Assembly (NCBI RefSeq): GCF_020179425.1
Contig: NZ_JAILYM010000007.1
Coordinates: 124,001 to 188,000, forward strand
DNA: 64,000 bases
Reading direction: 5' to 3'
Source: Novosphingobium percolationis
Lineage (GTDB): Bacteria; Pseudomonadota; Alphaproteobacteria; Sphingomonadales; Sphingomonadaceae
Below, piece by piece: positions 28,127-36,733 of the stretch. Position 1 is the stretch's first letter, and each line of letters opens with the position of its first letter. The notes beneath the pieces were generated by a model. It saw nothing but the letters and a program-made list of their open reading frames with translations, was not told where the DNA came from and did not search any database. Made by a program: the position numbers and the translations under genes.

Positions 28127-28143
28127 ATAACCTATATGGTTAT
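28127..28143 (-). repeat. Inverted repeat over the stop codon of the WcaI-like gene
   Basis: ATAACC and GGTTAT flank a TATAT centre in an AT-rich spot. The repeat covers the TAA of the upstream gene (28140-28142). It could be an operator, a -10-rich promoter element or a processing signal for the downstream pair. Confidence 0.35.
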
Positions 28144-29411
28144 TTGTAGGAAAGCTCAGTGTCGTTTGGCCCGCTCTGGCGACGCGCGATGGCGCCGATG
28201 GCATCGACAAAGCGCTGGAGCAGTGCATCCTTGCCCCACCGTGTTCTTGCGCGAACGCGCGCTTCCTCGCCAAACGCCTGCGCTTGCTCCGGATGATCGA
28301 GCAGATGTGCGACCGCGTCGGCGAAAGCCACAGCATCACCGGGCGGCGTCACCAGGCCGGCACCTTCGACTTCCACCGCCAGTCCCGTCCCCGCTGCCGC
28401 CGTCGCCACCACCGGACGGCCGGAGCCGAGCATGTTGGCAAGCTTGCTCGGCAGGACAAGGTCCGCCGCATCGGGGATCTGCGGCAAGAGGTGGACCGCA
28501 GCCAGCGCCAGCAGATCCGCGACCTTTTCGGCAGGCTGCAGATCGTGCAACTGCACGTTGCATAGCCCTTCGGCCAATTGCGCCAGCCGCGCACGGTTGG
28601 GCCCTTCACCGCAGATCACGAAAACCAGATCCCGCCGGTCGGCCAGCAGCCGCGCGGCTTCGATGATGATCTCAATGCCCTGCTTGTTGGCGATGTTACC
28701 CGAATAGAGCGCCACTTTCCGGTCACCCAGGTTCCAGTCGCGGCGATAGTCGTTGCCGGTCGCATCGAGCCGCGCGAAGGCGAGGTTCGCCCAGTTGCGC
28801 GCCTCGATCACGCGCTCAGGAGCGACGCCTTTCTCCACCAGCCGCGCGCACATCTGCGGGCTGATCGTGGAAACGCGATCGGCGGCGCGCAGGATCACCC
28901 GCTCCACCCACAGCGCCAGCTTGGGCACGAACCCGCGCGCATCGACCAGGCCTGTCGCCATCGCGGCATCGACTTCGAAGTCCTGCACATGGACCCAGAG
29001 CTTCGCCCCGAACAGGCGCGCGACCACCCAGCCCACGGGCACCGACAGCAGCGCGGGCGCGATCACCACGACCACGCCGGGCCGCGCTCGCCACGCCGCC
29101 GCCAGCGCGGCCGGAAGCGCCGTCAGCGCATAACTCGCCAGATGGACGATGCGCTTCAGCCCGCCGGGGTTACGCGGGATGTAGTGGGGGCACCGCACCA
29201 CGCCGACGCCCCGCTCGATGCTGCGCCGCCAGCCACCGCCATAGCCGTCGTAGGCCCGCCATTGCGGGTAATAGGGCTGCCCCGCGATCACGGTGACAGG
29301 TCGCCCGGCTTCGACCAGCGCCTCGGCCAGACCTGTCGTGTAAGGACCGATGCCCACCGGCTCGGGTGCATAGTTCACCCCGATGAGCAGGACCGGCACA
29401 GAGCTGGTCAT
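28140..29411 (-). CDS. WcaI-like glycosyltransferase (GT4), possible fucosyltransferase
   Basis: 423 residues from ATG 29411. It has the start VPVLLIGVNYAPEPVGIGPYTTGLA typical of colanic-acid WcaI relatives, a membrane-binding hydrophobic patch (ALTALPAALAAAW...VVVVIAP), and a GT-B donor half with VALYSGNIANKQGIEIIIEAA and LPSKLANMLGSGRPVVAT. In E. coli WcaI acts with gmd/fcl-made GDP-fucose, and here the gene directly follows fcl with an ATGA overlap, so GDP-fucose is a reasonable donor. The frame extends to 29600 but overlaps fcl; 29411 is the supported start. Confidence 0.85.
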   Translation of the reverse strand: MTSSVPVLLIGVNYAPEPVGIGPYTTGLAEALVEAGRPVTVIAGQPYYPQWRAYDGYGGGWRRSIERGVGVVRCPHYIPRNPGGLKRIVHLASYALTALPAALAAAWRARPGVVVVIAPALLSVPVGWVVARLFGAKLWVHVQDFEVDAAMATGLVDARGFVPKLALWVERVILRAADRVSTISPQMCARLVEKGVAPERVIEARNWANLAFARLDATGNDYRRDWNLGDRKVALYSGNIANKQGIEIIIEAARLLADRRDLVFVICGEGPNRARLAQLAEGLCNVQLHDLQPAEKVADLLALAAVHLLPQIPDAADLVLPSKLANMLGSGRPVVATAAAGTGLAVEVEGAGLVTPPGDAVAFADAVAHLLDHPEQAQAFGEEARVRARTRWGKDALLQRFVDAIGAIARRQSGPNDTELSYK

Positions 29412-30367
29412 GCGCGGATCGTGCCCTGTTCCAGCCCTTCGAGGAACCACTGGTACGCGCCCGCGACGCCTTCTTCGAGACCGATCGAGGCGCTCCAGCC
29501 CATGCTCGCCAGCAGGCCGCTGTCCATCAGCTTGCGCGGCGTGCCATCGGGCTTGGTCGCATCCTTGGTGACGCCGCCTTCGAAGCCCACGACCTTGCAC
29601 ACCAGTTCGGCCAGATCGCCGATGGCGATATCGGTGCCGCTGCCGACATTGACGTGGCTCTCGCCCGAATAGGTCTTGAGCAGGTAGACGCAGGCGTCAG
29701 CCAGGTCATCGACGTGCAGGAATTCGCGGCGCGGCGTGCCCGTCCCCCAGATCTCGATCGCGTCCTTGCCCGCCAGCTTCGCCTCGTGCGCCTTGCGGAT
29801 CAGCGCGGGCAAAACGTGGCTACCCGCCAGGTCGAAGTTGTCGCCCGGACCATAGAGGTTGGTCGGCATCGCGCTGATGTAGTCGAGCCCGTACTCGCGG
29901 CGATAGGCCTGGCACAGCTTGATCCCGGCGATCTTGGCGATCGCGTACCATTCGTTGGTCGGTTCCAGCGGCCCGGTCAGCAGCGCGTCCTCGGTGATCG
30001 GCTGGGGCGCGAACTTGGGATAGATGCACGAGGAGCCCAGAAACAGCAGCCGCTCGACGCCCGCCAGACGCGCCGCCTCGATCACGTTCGCCTCGATCAT
30101 CAGGTTGTCGTAGAGGAACTGCGCCGGGTAGGTGTCGTTGGCGAGGATGCCCCCGACCTTGGCGGCGGCGAGAACCACCACGTCGGGCCGGTTCGCCTCG
30201 AACCAATCACGCACCGCGCCCTGTTCGCGCAGGTCGGTCGCACGGTCCGACGTCAGGATCTCGCAGTTTTCCGAAGCAAGGCGCCGCACGATCGCCGAGC
30301 CGACCATGCCGCGATGGCCGGCGACGTAGACGCGCTTTCCGCTCAGATCGTGGGGTACGTCAGCCAT
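29408..30367 (-). CDS. fcl: GDP-L-fucose synthase
   Basis: 319 residues from ATG 30367, preceded by GGGAAG. It is an extended SDR that epimerises and reduces GDP-4-keto-6-deoxymannose. GHRGMVGSAIVRRL is the NADP motif, and WYAIAKIAG contains the Tyr-x3-Lys pair. LFLGSSCIYPKFAPQP is the family signature. It works with gmd, 1.4 kb upstream beyond the flippase gene. In-frame GTG 30373 is a less likely start. Confidence 0.96.
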   Translation of the reverse strand: MADVPHDLSGKRVYVAGHRGMVGSAIVRRLASENCEILTSDRATDLREQGAVRDWFEANRPDVVVLAAAKVGGILANDTYPAQFLYDNLMIEANVIEAARLAGVERLLFLGSSCIYPKFAPQPITEDALLTGPLEPTNEWYAIAKIAGIKLCQAYRREYGLDYISAMPTNLYGPGDNFDLAGSHVLPALIRKAHEAKLAGKDAIEIWGTGTPRREFLHVDDLADACVYLLKTYSGESHVNVGSGTDIAIGDLAELVCKVVGFEGGVTKDATKPDGTPRKLMDSGLLASMGWSASIGLEEGVAGAYQWFLEGLEQGTIRA

Positions 30368-30426
30368 GGTCACTTCCCGGTACTGCGGCTCGCACGGAGC
30401 CTCGGTTTCAATCCAAAGTCAGCGCG

Positions 30427-31710
30427 TCACGCGGCCTGCGGCGCGTGATGATGCAGGCCCAGAATCGGCTCGTTCATGCGCCGCACGAGCAGGTTCTGGC
30501 CCACCAGCGTAGCCGACACCACAAGCACGATCAGCATCGGCGGTCCGAACAGCCCCACCACCGTTCCGGCCAACGCCAGCGTGGCAAGACCGATCCCGGT
30601 TGAAACGATCACGCCGCGCATCATGCCCGTCGCCTGACCCAGATTGTAGGCGGGCGCACAGATCGCAGCCGTTCCGTGACCGAAGCACAGCAGCGCCACA
30701 AAGACACAGAACGGCGCCTGAAAGGAACCGAACCACAGCAGGGAGATCACCGGAGACCCGACCACGAGCCCGATGAACACGATCGGCACCCCGCGCCACA
30801 TGTTCCGCAAGGTCACGCGGTACAAACGCTGCGCTTCGGGCAGATCCGTCCCGATTAGGCGAGCCATCGCAGGCACCAGCGTGGTCGAGGTGTTCGAAAA
30901 CAGATTACGCGCGGTCGTCACGCCCCGGAACGCGGCTTCATATAGCCCCTGCACGTGCATCCCGCCAAAGTGGCTGACCAGCATCTTCGACAGGGGTTCG
31001 AACGAAGAGTTGAGGATGTTTGCTGCCTGCAGCTTCACGCTGATCCCGACCAGATCGCGCAGGGCGCTCATGCGAAAGGCGATGGGCAGGCGGGGCGCGC
31101 CGAGCGCGTGGCATACCGCGATCCAGGCCGCGAGCGAGCAGAACAGGAACTGAACGATCTGAGCAATGGCGAAGCCGGTCAGTCCGTGACGCGGGACCAG
31201 CACGAACACCAGACTCAGCTGGATCAGGTTGCCCGCCACCATGATCATCGAACGGACGAACCCGCGATGGAGCGCAAACAGCGAACTGGTGACCACCATC
31301 GCCAGATTGGTGCAGACGATCGCGCCGACCATCCATGGCAAGGCGGGCCGTGCCACCGCGACGTGATCGGGCCCGACGACGAACGTGAGCCAGTGCGAGA
31401 CCGCAAGCCCCGCCGCGAGCGACAACACCGTGATCAGCAGGACGTTGCTGATGATCGCAGTATCGATGTAGCCGTGGATGCGGTGCGTATCGGTGCGCGC
31501 GTCGAGCGGCGCGACGAAGCGAGTCGCCGCACCGCCGAGACCGAAATCGCCGAGCCGGGCGATACCCAGCCAAGCCATCAGCGTCGACCACACCCCAAGC
31601 TGCGCGATACCACCTTCGACCACCACCATGCGGTAGCTGAAGAAGGTCAGTAGGGTCGCAGAGCAGACCTCGAGCAGACTGAAGATGACGTTGCGCCGAA
31701 TATTGAGCAT
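30427..31710 (-). CDS. Wzx-type polysaccharide flippase
   Basis: 427 residues with about 12 hydrophobic segments in the MATE/MOP layout. It begins LNIRRNVIFSLLEVCSATLLTFFSYRMV and has the DFGLGGAATRFVA loop common in O-antigen/EPS flippases. It would move undecaprenyl-linked repeat units across the inner membrane. It lies between gmd and fcl on one strand, separated from fcl by 59 bases. GTG 31713 directly precedes the chosen ATG. Confidence 0.82.
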   Translation of the reverse strand: MLNIRRNVIFSLLEVCSATLLTFFSYRMVVVEGGIAQLGVWSTLMAWLGIARLGDFGLGGAATRFVAPLDARTDTHRIHGYIDTAIISNVLLITVLSLAAGLAVSHWLTFVVGPDHVAVARPALPWMVGAIVCTNLAMVVTSSLFALHRGFVRSMIMVAGNLIQLSLVFVLVPRHGLTGFAIAQIVQFLFCSLAAWIAVCHALGAPRLPIAFRMSALRDLVGISVKLQAANILNSSFEPLSKMLVSHFGGMHVQGLYEAAFRGVTTARNLFSNTSTTLVPAMARLIGTDLPEAQRLYRVTLRNMWRGVPIVFIGLVVGSPVISLLWFGSFQAPFCVFVALLCFGHGTAAICAPAYNLGQATGMMRGVIVSTGIGLATLALAGTVVGLFGPPMLIVLVVSATLVGQNLLVRRMNEPILGLHHHAPQAA

Positions 31711-31748
31711 CACGTCATCGCCCAGCCCGCAGAATCACCGCCCGCGCC

Positions 31749-32822
31749 TCAGGCGTCCTTCGCGATCGGCGCGTTCTTCATCACTTCGAGGTCGGCGCGG
31801 ACCATGTCGCTGGCGAGTTCGCGCGCCGTCATCTCGTGCGTCCAGCCGAGCTTTTCCCTGGCCTTGGTCGGGTCGCCGATCAGAAGTTCGACTTCGGTCG
31901 GGCGGAAATAGCGCGGGTCGATCTCGACAAGGCACTTGCCGGTCTTGGCGCAGTAGCCCTTTTCATCGACGCCCGAGCCCTTGAACTCGACGGTGATGCC
32001 CACCTCCTCGAAGGCCCAGCGCACGAATTCGCGCACTTCGGTCGTCTCGCCAGTCGCCAGAACGTAGTCGTCGGGCGTTTCCTGCTGCAGCATCAGCCAC
32101 ATGCCGCGCACGTATTCGCGGGCATGGCCCCAGTCACGCTTGGCATCGAGGTTGCCGAGATAGATCTTTTCCTGCCGCCCCAGCGAAATCGCGGCCGCGG
32201 CGCGGGTGATCTTGCGCGTCACGAAGGTTTCGCCGCGCAGCGGGCTTTCGTGGTTGAACAGGATGCCGTTGCTGGCGTGGATGCCATAGGCCTCGCGGTA
32301 GTTGACCACGATCCAGTAGCCATAGAGCTTGGCCACGCCATAGGGCGAACGTGGATAGAACGGCGTCGTTTCGCGCTGCGGCACTTCCTGGACGAGACCG
32401 TAAAGTTCCGAGGTCGAAGCCTGGTAGAACTTGGTCTTCTGTTCGAGGCCGAGGATGCGGATCGCCTCGAGCAGGCGCAGCGTGCCGATCGCATCGGCGT
32501 TGGCCGTGTACTCGGGCGTTTCGAACGAGACCTGCACATGGCTCTGCGCCGCAAGGTTGTAGATCTCGTCGGGCTGAACCTGCTGGACGATCCGGATCAG
32601 GTTCGTGGAGTCCGTCAGATCGCCATAGTGCAGGTGGAAGCGCTGATGCTCCACGTGCGGGTCCTGGTAGATGTCCTCGATGCGGCCGGTATTGAACGAC
32701 GACGAGCGCCGCTTCAGGCCGTGAACGACATAGCCCTTTTCCAGAAGCAGGCGCGAAAGATAGGCGCCGTCCTGCCCGGTGACACCCGTGATCAATGCAA
32801 CTTTGCCGACGCCGTCCGTCAT
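31749..32822 (-). CDS. gmd: GDP-mannose 4,6-dehydratase
   Basis: 357 residues. TGVTGQDGAYLSRLLLEKGY is the NADP-binding start, STSELYG and SPYGVAKLYGYW carry the catalytic Thr/Glu and Tyr161/Lys165. It converts GDP-mannose to GDP-4-keto-6-deoxymannose, the first step of GDP-L-fucose or GDP-rhamnose synthesis. It is the first gene of the minus-strand operon gmd-wzx-fcl-wcaI-like-virion-like-beta-helix. The 170 bases upstream (32823-32993) are AT-rich and should hold the promoter. Confidence 0.97.
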   Translation of the reverse strand: MTDGVGKVALITGVTGQDGAYLSRLLLEKGYVVHGLKRRSSSFNTGRIEDIYQDPHVEHQRFHLHYGDLTDSTNLIRIVQQVQPDEIYNLAAQSHVQVSFETPEYTANADAIGTLRLLEAIRILGLEQKTKFYQASTSELYGLVQEVPQRETTPFYPRSPYGVAKLYGYWIVVNYREAYGIHASNGILFNHESPLRGETFVTRKITRAAAAISLGRQEKIYLGNLDAKRDWGHAREYVRGMWLMLQQETPDDYVLATGETTEVREFVRWAFEEVGITVEFKGSGVDEKGYCAKTGKCLVEIDPRYFRPTEVELLIGDPTKAREKLGWTHEMTARELASDMVRADLEVMKNAPIAKDA

Positions 32823-32993
32823 GGTTCCGCCTTGAATCTGAGAATTGTGCAGATGCGAAATGATCTACCGTCCATTTGCGGCGGCGCAAGCAAAAACATC
32901 CAAAATGAATGGTAAATCACGCATCAAGCGCGTTAGATCTGACGACAGCCCTGCCAATTCGCACCCGCACGCCAACTACATGCAACTGCAATA
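32823..32993 (-). promoter_or_regulatory. Presumed promoter region of the GDP-fucose operon
   Basis: A gene-free 171-base stretch, markedly more AT-rich than its surroundings near 32885-32930 (repeated AAAAAC, CCAAAATGAATGG). No convincing -35/-10 pair could be fixed. Confidence 0.35.
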
Positions 32994-34001
32994 TCAGTGC
33001 AGCATTTTCCGGGCGCGGTTGACCCCTGCCCAGTATAAGACCTCGCGCGTCTGGCTGAAAACCCTTTCGACGAACCGGTCCATACGCGGGCTCGTCCGCT
33101 GCCGCGCTGCAGCAAGGCAGGCAAGGCGCGCCAAAACCCACGGGGCGCCGGGTATCCGCGCCAGAGGACGGATCAGCCACCGCACCCGCAACCGATCGGG
33201 CCGGTGCGGCGCAAAAACATCCGCCGCCAGCCCGGGATGCTTGCGCGCGAACAGCACGTCCGCCTCACCCGCCTCGAAATACTGGCGCAAGTTCTGTGCG
33301 GGCGTCACGACGTAGCGCTGGAAGGCGACGGCCTGCGCACAGAAGACCACCGTGTGCCGTTCGAGCAGGCGAACCCCGAAATCGAGATCCTCGTTGCCGT
33401 AGGTTCCGTCCCGGGTGAAGCGTCCGTCGAACCCACCAATCGCGGTAAACACTTCGCGGCGCACGGAAATGTGCCCCCCCAGCAGATCAGCCGTATCAAG
33501 CGCTCCGCCGGACGCCAGCCGCAATCGCCGCTGTTCGGCCCACGCCCCCACGCCCGCGCTAAGGAACCCGCGCGGCGAGGTCGGATCGAGTGGAATGTCG
33601 CCCATGACCGCGTCCGCCCCCGTACGGTGCGCAGCGACATGGGCGTCGAGGATGTCCTCGCGGCACATCATGTCATCGTCGAGGAACAGCAGGATCTCTC
33701 CCTGCGCCGCCCCGGCGCCACGATTTCGGGTATAGGCAGGCCCCTTGTTCGCATGAACCAGCACGCGTGGGGGGTGGCGCAGCGCCAGCCCGGCAATCGC
33801 CGCTTCGGTGCCGTCGGTCGATCCATCAACCACGACGATCGTCTCGAACGGGCCGCCGTAGGCAATCCTGTCGATCGCGCGCAGCGCGTCACAGACGACG
33901 TCGCGCCGCTGGTACGTGGGAATGATGATCGAAATGAAGGGCAAGGTCGCGCCGCCGCACCACCCCGCCTCGATCGGCCCGGCTTCACTCTGCATTGGCA
34001 T
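32994..34001 (-). CDS. Family 2 glycosyltransferase
   Basis: 335 residues, GT-A fold. ISIIIPTYQRRDVVCDAL and VVVDGSTDGT bind the nucleotide, Asp108-110 (LFLDDDM) is the metal-binding motif, and NEDLDFGVRLLERH carries the E-D catalytic acidic pair. It is clearly paralogous over its full length to the first 315 residues of the 34964 fusion, both ending near YWAGV. In-frame ATG 33995 is an alternative start. Probably a repeat-unit sugar transferase. Confidence 0.88.
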   Translation of the reverse strand: MPMQSEAGPIEAGWCGGATLPFISIIIPTYQRRDVVCDALRAIDRIAYGGPFETIVVVDGSTDGTEAAIAGLALRHPPRVLVHANKGPAYTRNRGAGAAQGEILLFLDDDMMCREDILDAHVAAHRTGADAVMGDIPLDPTSPRGFLSAGVGAWAEQRRLRLASGGALDTADLLGGHISVRREVFTAIGGFDGRFTRDGTYGNEDLDFGVRLLERHTVVFCAQAVAFQRYVVTPAQNLRQYFEAGEADVLFARKHPGLAADVFAPHRPDRLRVRWLIRPLARIPGAPWVLARLACLAAARQRTSPRMDRFVERVFSQTREVLYWAGVNRARKMLH

Positions 34002-34113
34002 GGGGAATCTGTCTCGTCATGGTTGCAGCGGCCGGTCGCGACGATAGAAGCAGATCGAGCCTGCCCCCGCCATGTTGCAGGGGCGAAGATAGGTGATTGA
34101 GGGAAACCCGTCG

Positions 34114-35016
34114 ATGCAAAAGGCCGCTGTGTCCCCTCGCGTCTCGGTGATCTGCCCTTTCCTCAACGCCGAAAGCTTCATTGCCGAATCGCTCGCCAGC
34201 GTTCTCGCGCAGGATTTCACGGATTTCGAACTGATCCTCGTCGACGACGGATCGACTGATTCGAGTGCAAGCATCGCCAAAGCCCACGCCGCCTGCCTGC
34301 CCGGCCGCGCGACCATGCTCTCGCACCCCGGCCGGGCCAATCTGGGCATCAGCGCCTCGCGCTCGCTGGGCCTCTCGGTGGCGCGCGGACAATATGTCGC
34401 GTTCCTCGACGCCGACGACGTCTGGCTGCCCGGCAAGCTGGGCGAACAGGTGGCCCTGCTCGATGCGCACCCCGACGCGGCGATGGCCTGCGGCGTTGTC
34501 ACTTACTGGAGCAGTTGGGACGGCGGCGAGGACGAGGTGATCCGCACCGGTGGCGCGATCGCGCCGGTCGCGCCGCCGGGCGTCCCGGTCCCGCGGCTCT
34601 ATCCCGTGGGCGATGATGGCGCGCCCAGCCCGAGCGAAGTCCTGCTGCGCCGCGATGCGGTGATGGCGGTCGGCGGGCCCGAAGATGCCTTTCGCGACAT
34701 GTACGAGGACCAGGTGCTCTTCACCAAGCTGATGCTGGCCTATCCCACGTGCTTTTCGGATCGCCACTGGCTGCTCTATCGCGTTCGGGGTGACAGTTGC
34801 ACTGCCCATGTCCGCGCCGCGCGCCAGTACCTGCCGCGCCGCCGCCAGTATTTCGAATGGCTGGCCGGGCACCTTGTGCGCCACCCCGCACTCGCCACGC
34901 CCGGGCTGGCGCGTACCGTTCGGACGGAATTGCGCTGGCTGCGGCATCCGCTGCTGTGGAAGCTCAGGTGGCGTGTCCGCCACTGGCGGGCCAGAGGGCG
35001 CACAACTCGCGCCTGA
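34114..35016 (+). CDS. Family 2 glycosyltransferase
   Basis: 300 residues from ATG 34114 (GAGGG ten bases upstream; GTG 34093 in frame). The GT-A motifs are RVSVICPFLNAESFI, LVDDGSTDSSASIA and YVAFLDADDVWLPGKL, with YEDQVLFTKLML as acidic motif. It is the only plus-strand gene in this stretch, and its last 53 bases overlap the end of the convergent deacetylase-fusion gene at 34964. Confidence 0.87.
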   Translation: MQKAAVSPRVSVICPFLNAESFIAESLASVLAQDFTDFELILVDDGSTDSSASIAKAHAACLPGRATMLSHPGRANLGISASRSLGLSVARGQYVAFLDADDVWLPGKLGEQVALLDAHPDAAMACGVVTYWSSWDGGEDEVIRTGGAIAPVAPPGVPVPRLYPVGDDGAPSPSEVLLRRDAVMAVGGPEDAFRDMYEDQVLFTKLMLAYPTCFSDRHWLLYRVRGDSCTAHVRAARQYLPRRRQYFEWLAGHLVRHPALATPGLARTVRTELRWLRHPLLWKLRWRVRHWRARGRTTRA

Positions 35017-36733
35017 TCCGGTCGCGCCAGGCTGCTACCCGCAGGAACGTGGCAAGGCGCGGCATTTGCGTCTTGAAGGCAAAGCGCCAAGGCCCGTCGG
35101 TGGCGTTGATCTCGATTCGCGGCAGGTCGAACAGCGGGCTGTGTGCCTCGACGCGGCAATCCTTCAGGCCGAAGGCCGCGCGATAGCCGGCTGCCGCGAC
35201 AGCGTCGCGCACGCGCGCATCGTGCTGCCCGAAGGGATAGCAGAACGTACGCGGGCGCGGCAGGCCATGCCTTTCGAAATCGTCCGCAGCGCCGCGCGTC
35301 TCTGCCTCCAGCGCCGCCGGATCGAGCAGCGGCATCGAACGATGACTGCGCGAATGGCACCCCAGTTCGACGCCCAGCGCCGCCAGTTCGCGCAACTGCG
35401 CCCAATCCAGCAGGCGATGGCGGTGCGCGCCGTGCGGCTGGTCCCACTCGTTGGTGTAAGAAGCCATGCCGGTCACCGCGAAGGCCAGCGCCGGAATGCC
35501 GCGCGGGCGCAGGATCTCGCACGCCACGTCGAGCAGGTCGGCATAGCAGTCGTCGAAGGTCAGCAGCACCGCGCGCCGGGGCAGACCGATGCGGCCTTCG
35601 CGCGCGGCCAGCAGATCGTCGGCGCTGATGAACACGAAACCGCGCCGTACCAGCGAAGCGAGATGCGCCTCGAAACGCGCGCGCGGCACGCTGAAGCAGC
35701 TCAGCACCGGATCCTCGGCATGATCGGCGATGGCGTGGTAGCACAGCACCAGTGCGCTCTGGCGGTCCGGCACGCCGCCGCTGGCGGCGACGCCGGCCCA
35801 ATAGCCGACCATCCGGCACGCGAAAAACAGCCGCCCGAAAGTTCGGCTCGAACGCCAGGGGCTGCGCAGCACCAGTTCGGCCATGCTCGCCGCCACGGTC
35901 GCCAGCAGCCGATGCAGGCCCGGCACCCTGGCCAGCGGGCGAAATATCCAGCGCGTGGCGGGGTGCGAAGCGAGGCTGATCTCAAAGATTTCCCGCGCAT
36001 GGCCCAGATGCCGCTGCGCAAAGCGCACGTCGGCCCGCCCCAGTTCATAACCGCGCCGCAGGTACTCGCGCGGCTCGACGATGTAGCGGTGCATGCTGAC
36101 CGCGCGGGAGTTGTGCCGCACATCGTAGCGCGCGAGCAGCTTGACCGCGATGTCGGCGTCTTCCTTGCCGTACTTGCCGCCCGCCGTGTAGTCGGGATCG
36201 AACCCGCCGATGGCGTCGAACACGCTCCGCCGGATCGAGATCTGCCCACCGAAGACGTTGAACGGGGTCAGCTTGTCGAGGGCCCGCGCCGCCTTGGCCG
36301 ACCGCTCCGCCCAAAGCGCGATGCCTTCGGTCAGGAACCCGCGCGGCGAACTGGCTTCGAGTGGAATCTCGCCCACCACCGCGTCCGCGCCCTCGGCATA
36401 GCTGCGCGCGTGCTCGGCAACGATATCGGGGCGGCAGATCATGTCGTCGTCGAGGAAGAACAGGATCTCGCCCGAAGCGCGCGCGGCCCCGGCATTCCGG
36501 GCTTGCGCCAGCCCGCCGTTGGGTTGCTCGATGATCGTGCAGGGAAACGGCGTTTCGATCCGGCGCAGCGCGGCGGCGGTATCATCGGTCGATCCATCGA
36601 CCACCACGACCAGTTCAATCGCGCCCGCATAGTCCAGCCGGCACAGCGCCCCTACGGCTTCGCAAACCATGTCGCGCCGCTGGTAGGTGGGGATGATGAT
36701 CGAGAACGATGGCAGGCCCGGATCGCGCGTCAC
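34964..36733 (-). CDS. GT2 glycosyltransferase fused to a NodB polysaccharide deacetylase
   Basis: 589 residues with two complete domains. Residues 1-315 are GT2: SIIIPTYQRRDMVC, VVDGSTDDT, LDDDM at 94-98 and YGKEDADIAVKLL. Residues about 325-560 are a NodB-type deacetylase: TFDDCYADLL with Asp394/Asp395, the metal pair His460 and His464 (GCHSRSH), and FCYPFGQHD as the third motif. The N-part is a paralogue of the 32994 gene. One polypeptide could add an N-acetylated sugar and deacetylate the glycan, but a cytoplasmic location of the deacetylase would be unusual. It overlaps the upstream ABC gene (ATGA). Confidence 0.9.
   Translation of the reverse strand: MTRDPGLPSFSIIIPTYQRRDMVCEAVGALCRLDYAGAIELVVVVDGSTDDTAAALRRIETPFPCTIIEQPNGGLAQARNAGAARASGEILFFLDDDMICRPDIVAEHARSYAEGADAVVGEIPLEASSPRGFLTEGIALWAERSAKAARALDKLTPFNVFGGQISIRRSVFDAIGGFDPDYTAGGKYGKEDADIAVKLLARYDVRHNSRAVSMHRYIVEPREYLRRGYELGRADVRFAQRHLGHAREIFEISLASHPATRWIFRPLARVPGLHRLLATVAASMAELVLRSPWRSSRTFGRLFFACRMVGYWAGVAASGGVPDRQSALVLCYHAIADHAEDPVLSCFSVPRARFEAHLASLVRRGFVFISADDLLAAREGRIGLPRRAVLLTFDDCYADLLDVACEILRPRGIPALAFAVTGMASYTNEWDQPHGAHRHRLLDWAQLRELAALGVELGCHSRSHRSMPLLDPAALEAETRGAADDFERHGLPRPRTFCYPFGQHDARVRDAVAAAGYRAAFGLKDCRVEAHSPLFDLPRIEINATDGPWRFAFKTQMPRLATFLRVAAWRDRIRRELCALWPASGGHAT

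Noticed and set aside
29412..29600. N-terminal extension of the WcaI-like transferase
   Set aside because: The extra 63 residues are Arg-rich, antisense-like and lie inside fcl; ATG 29411 with ATGA overlap gives the family start.
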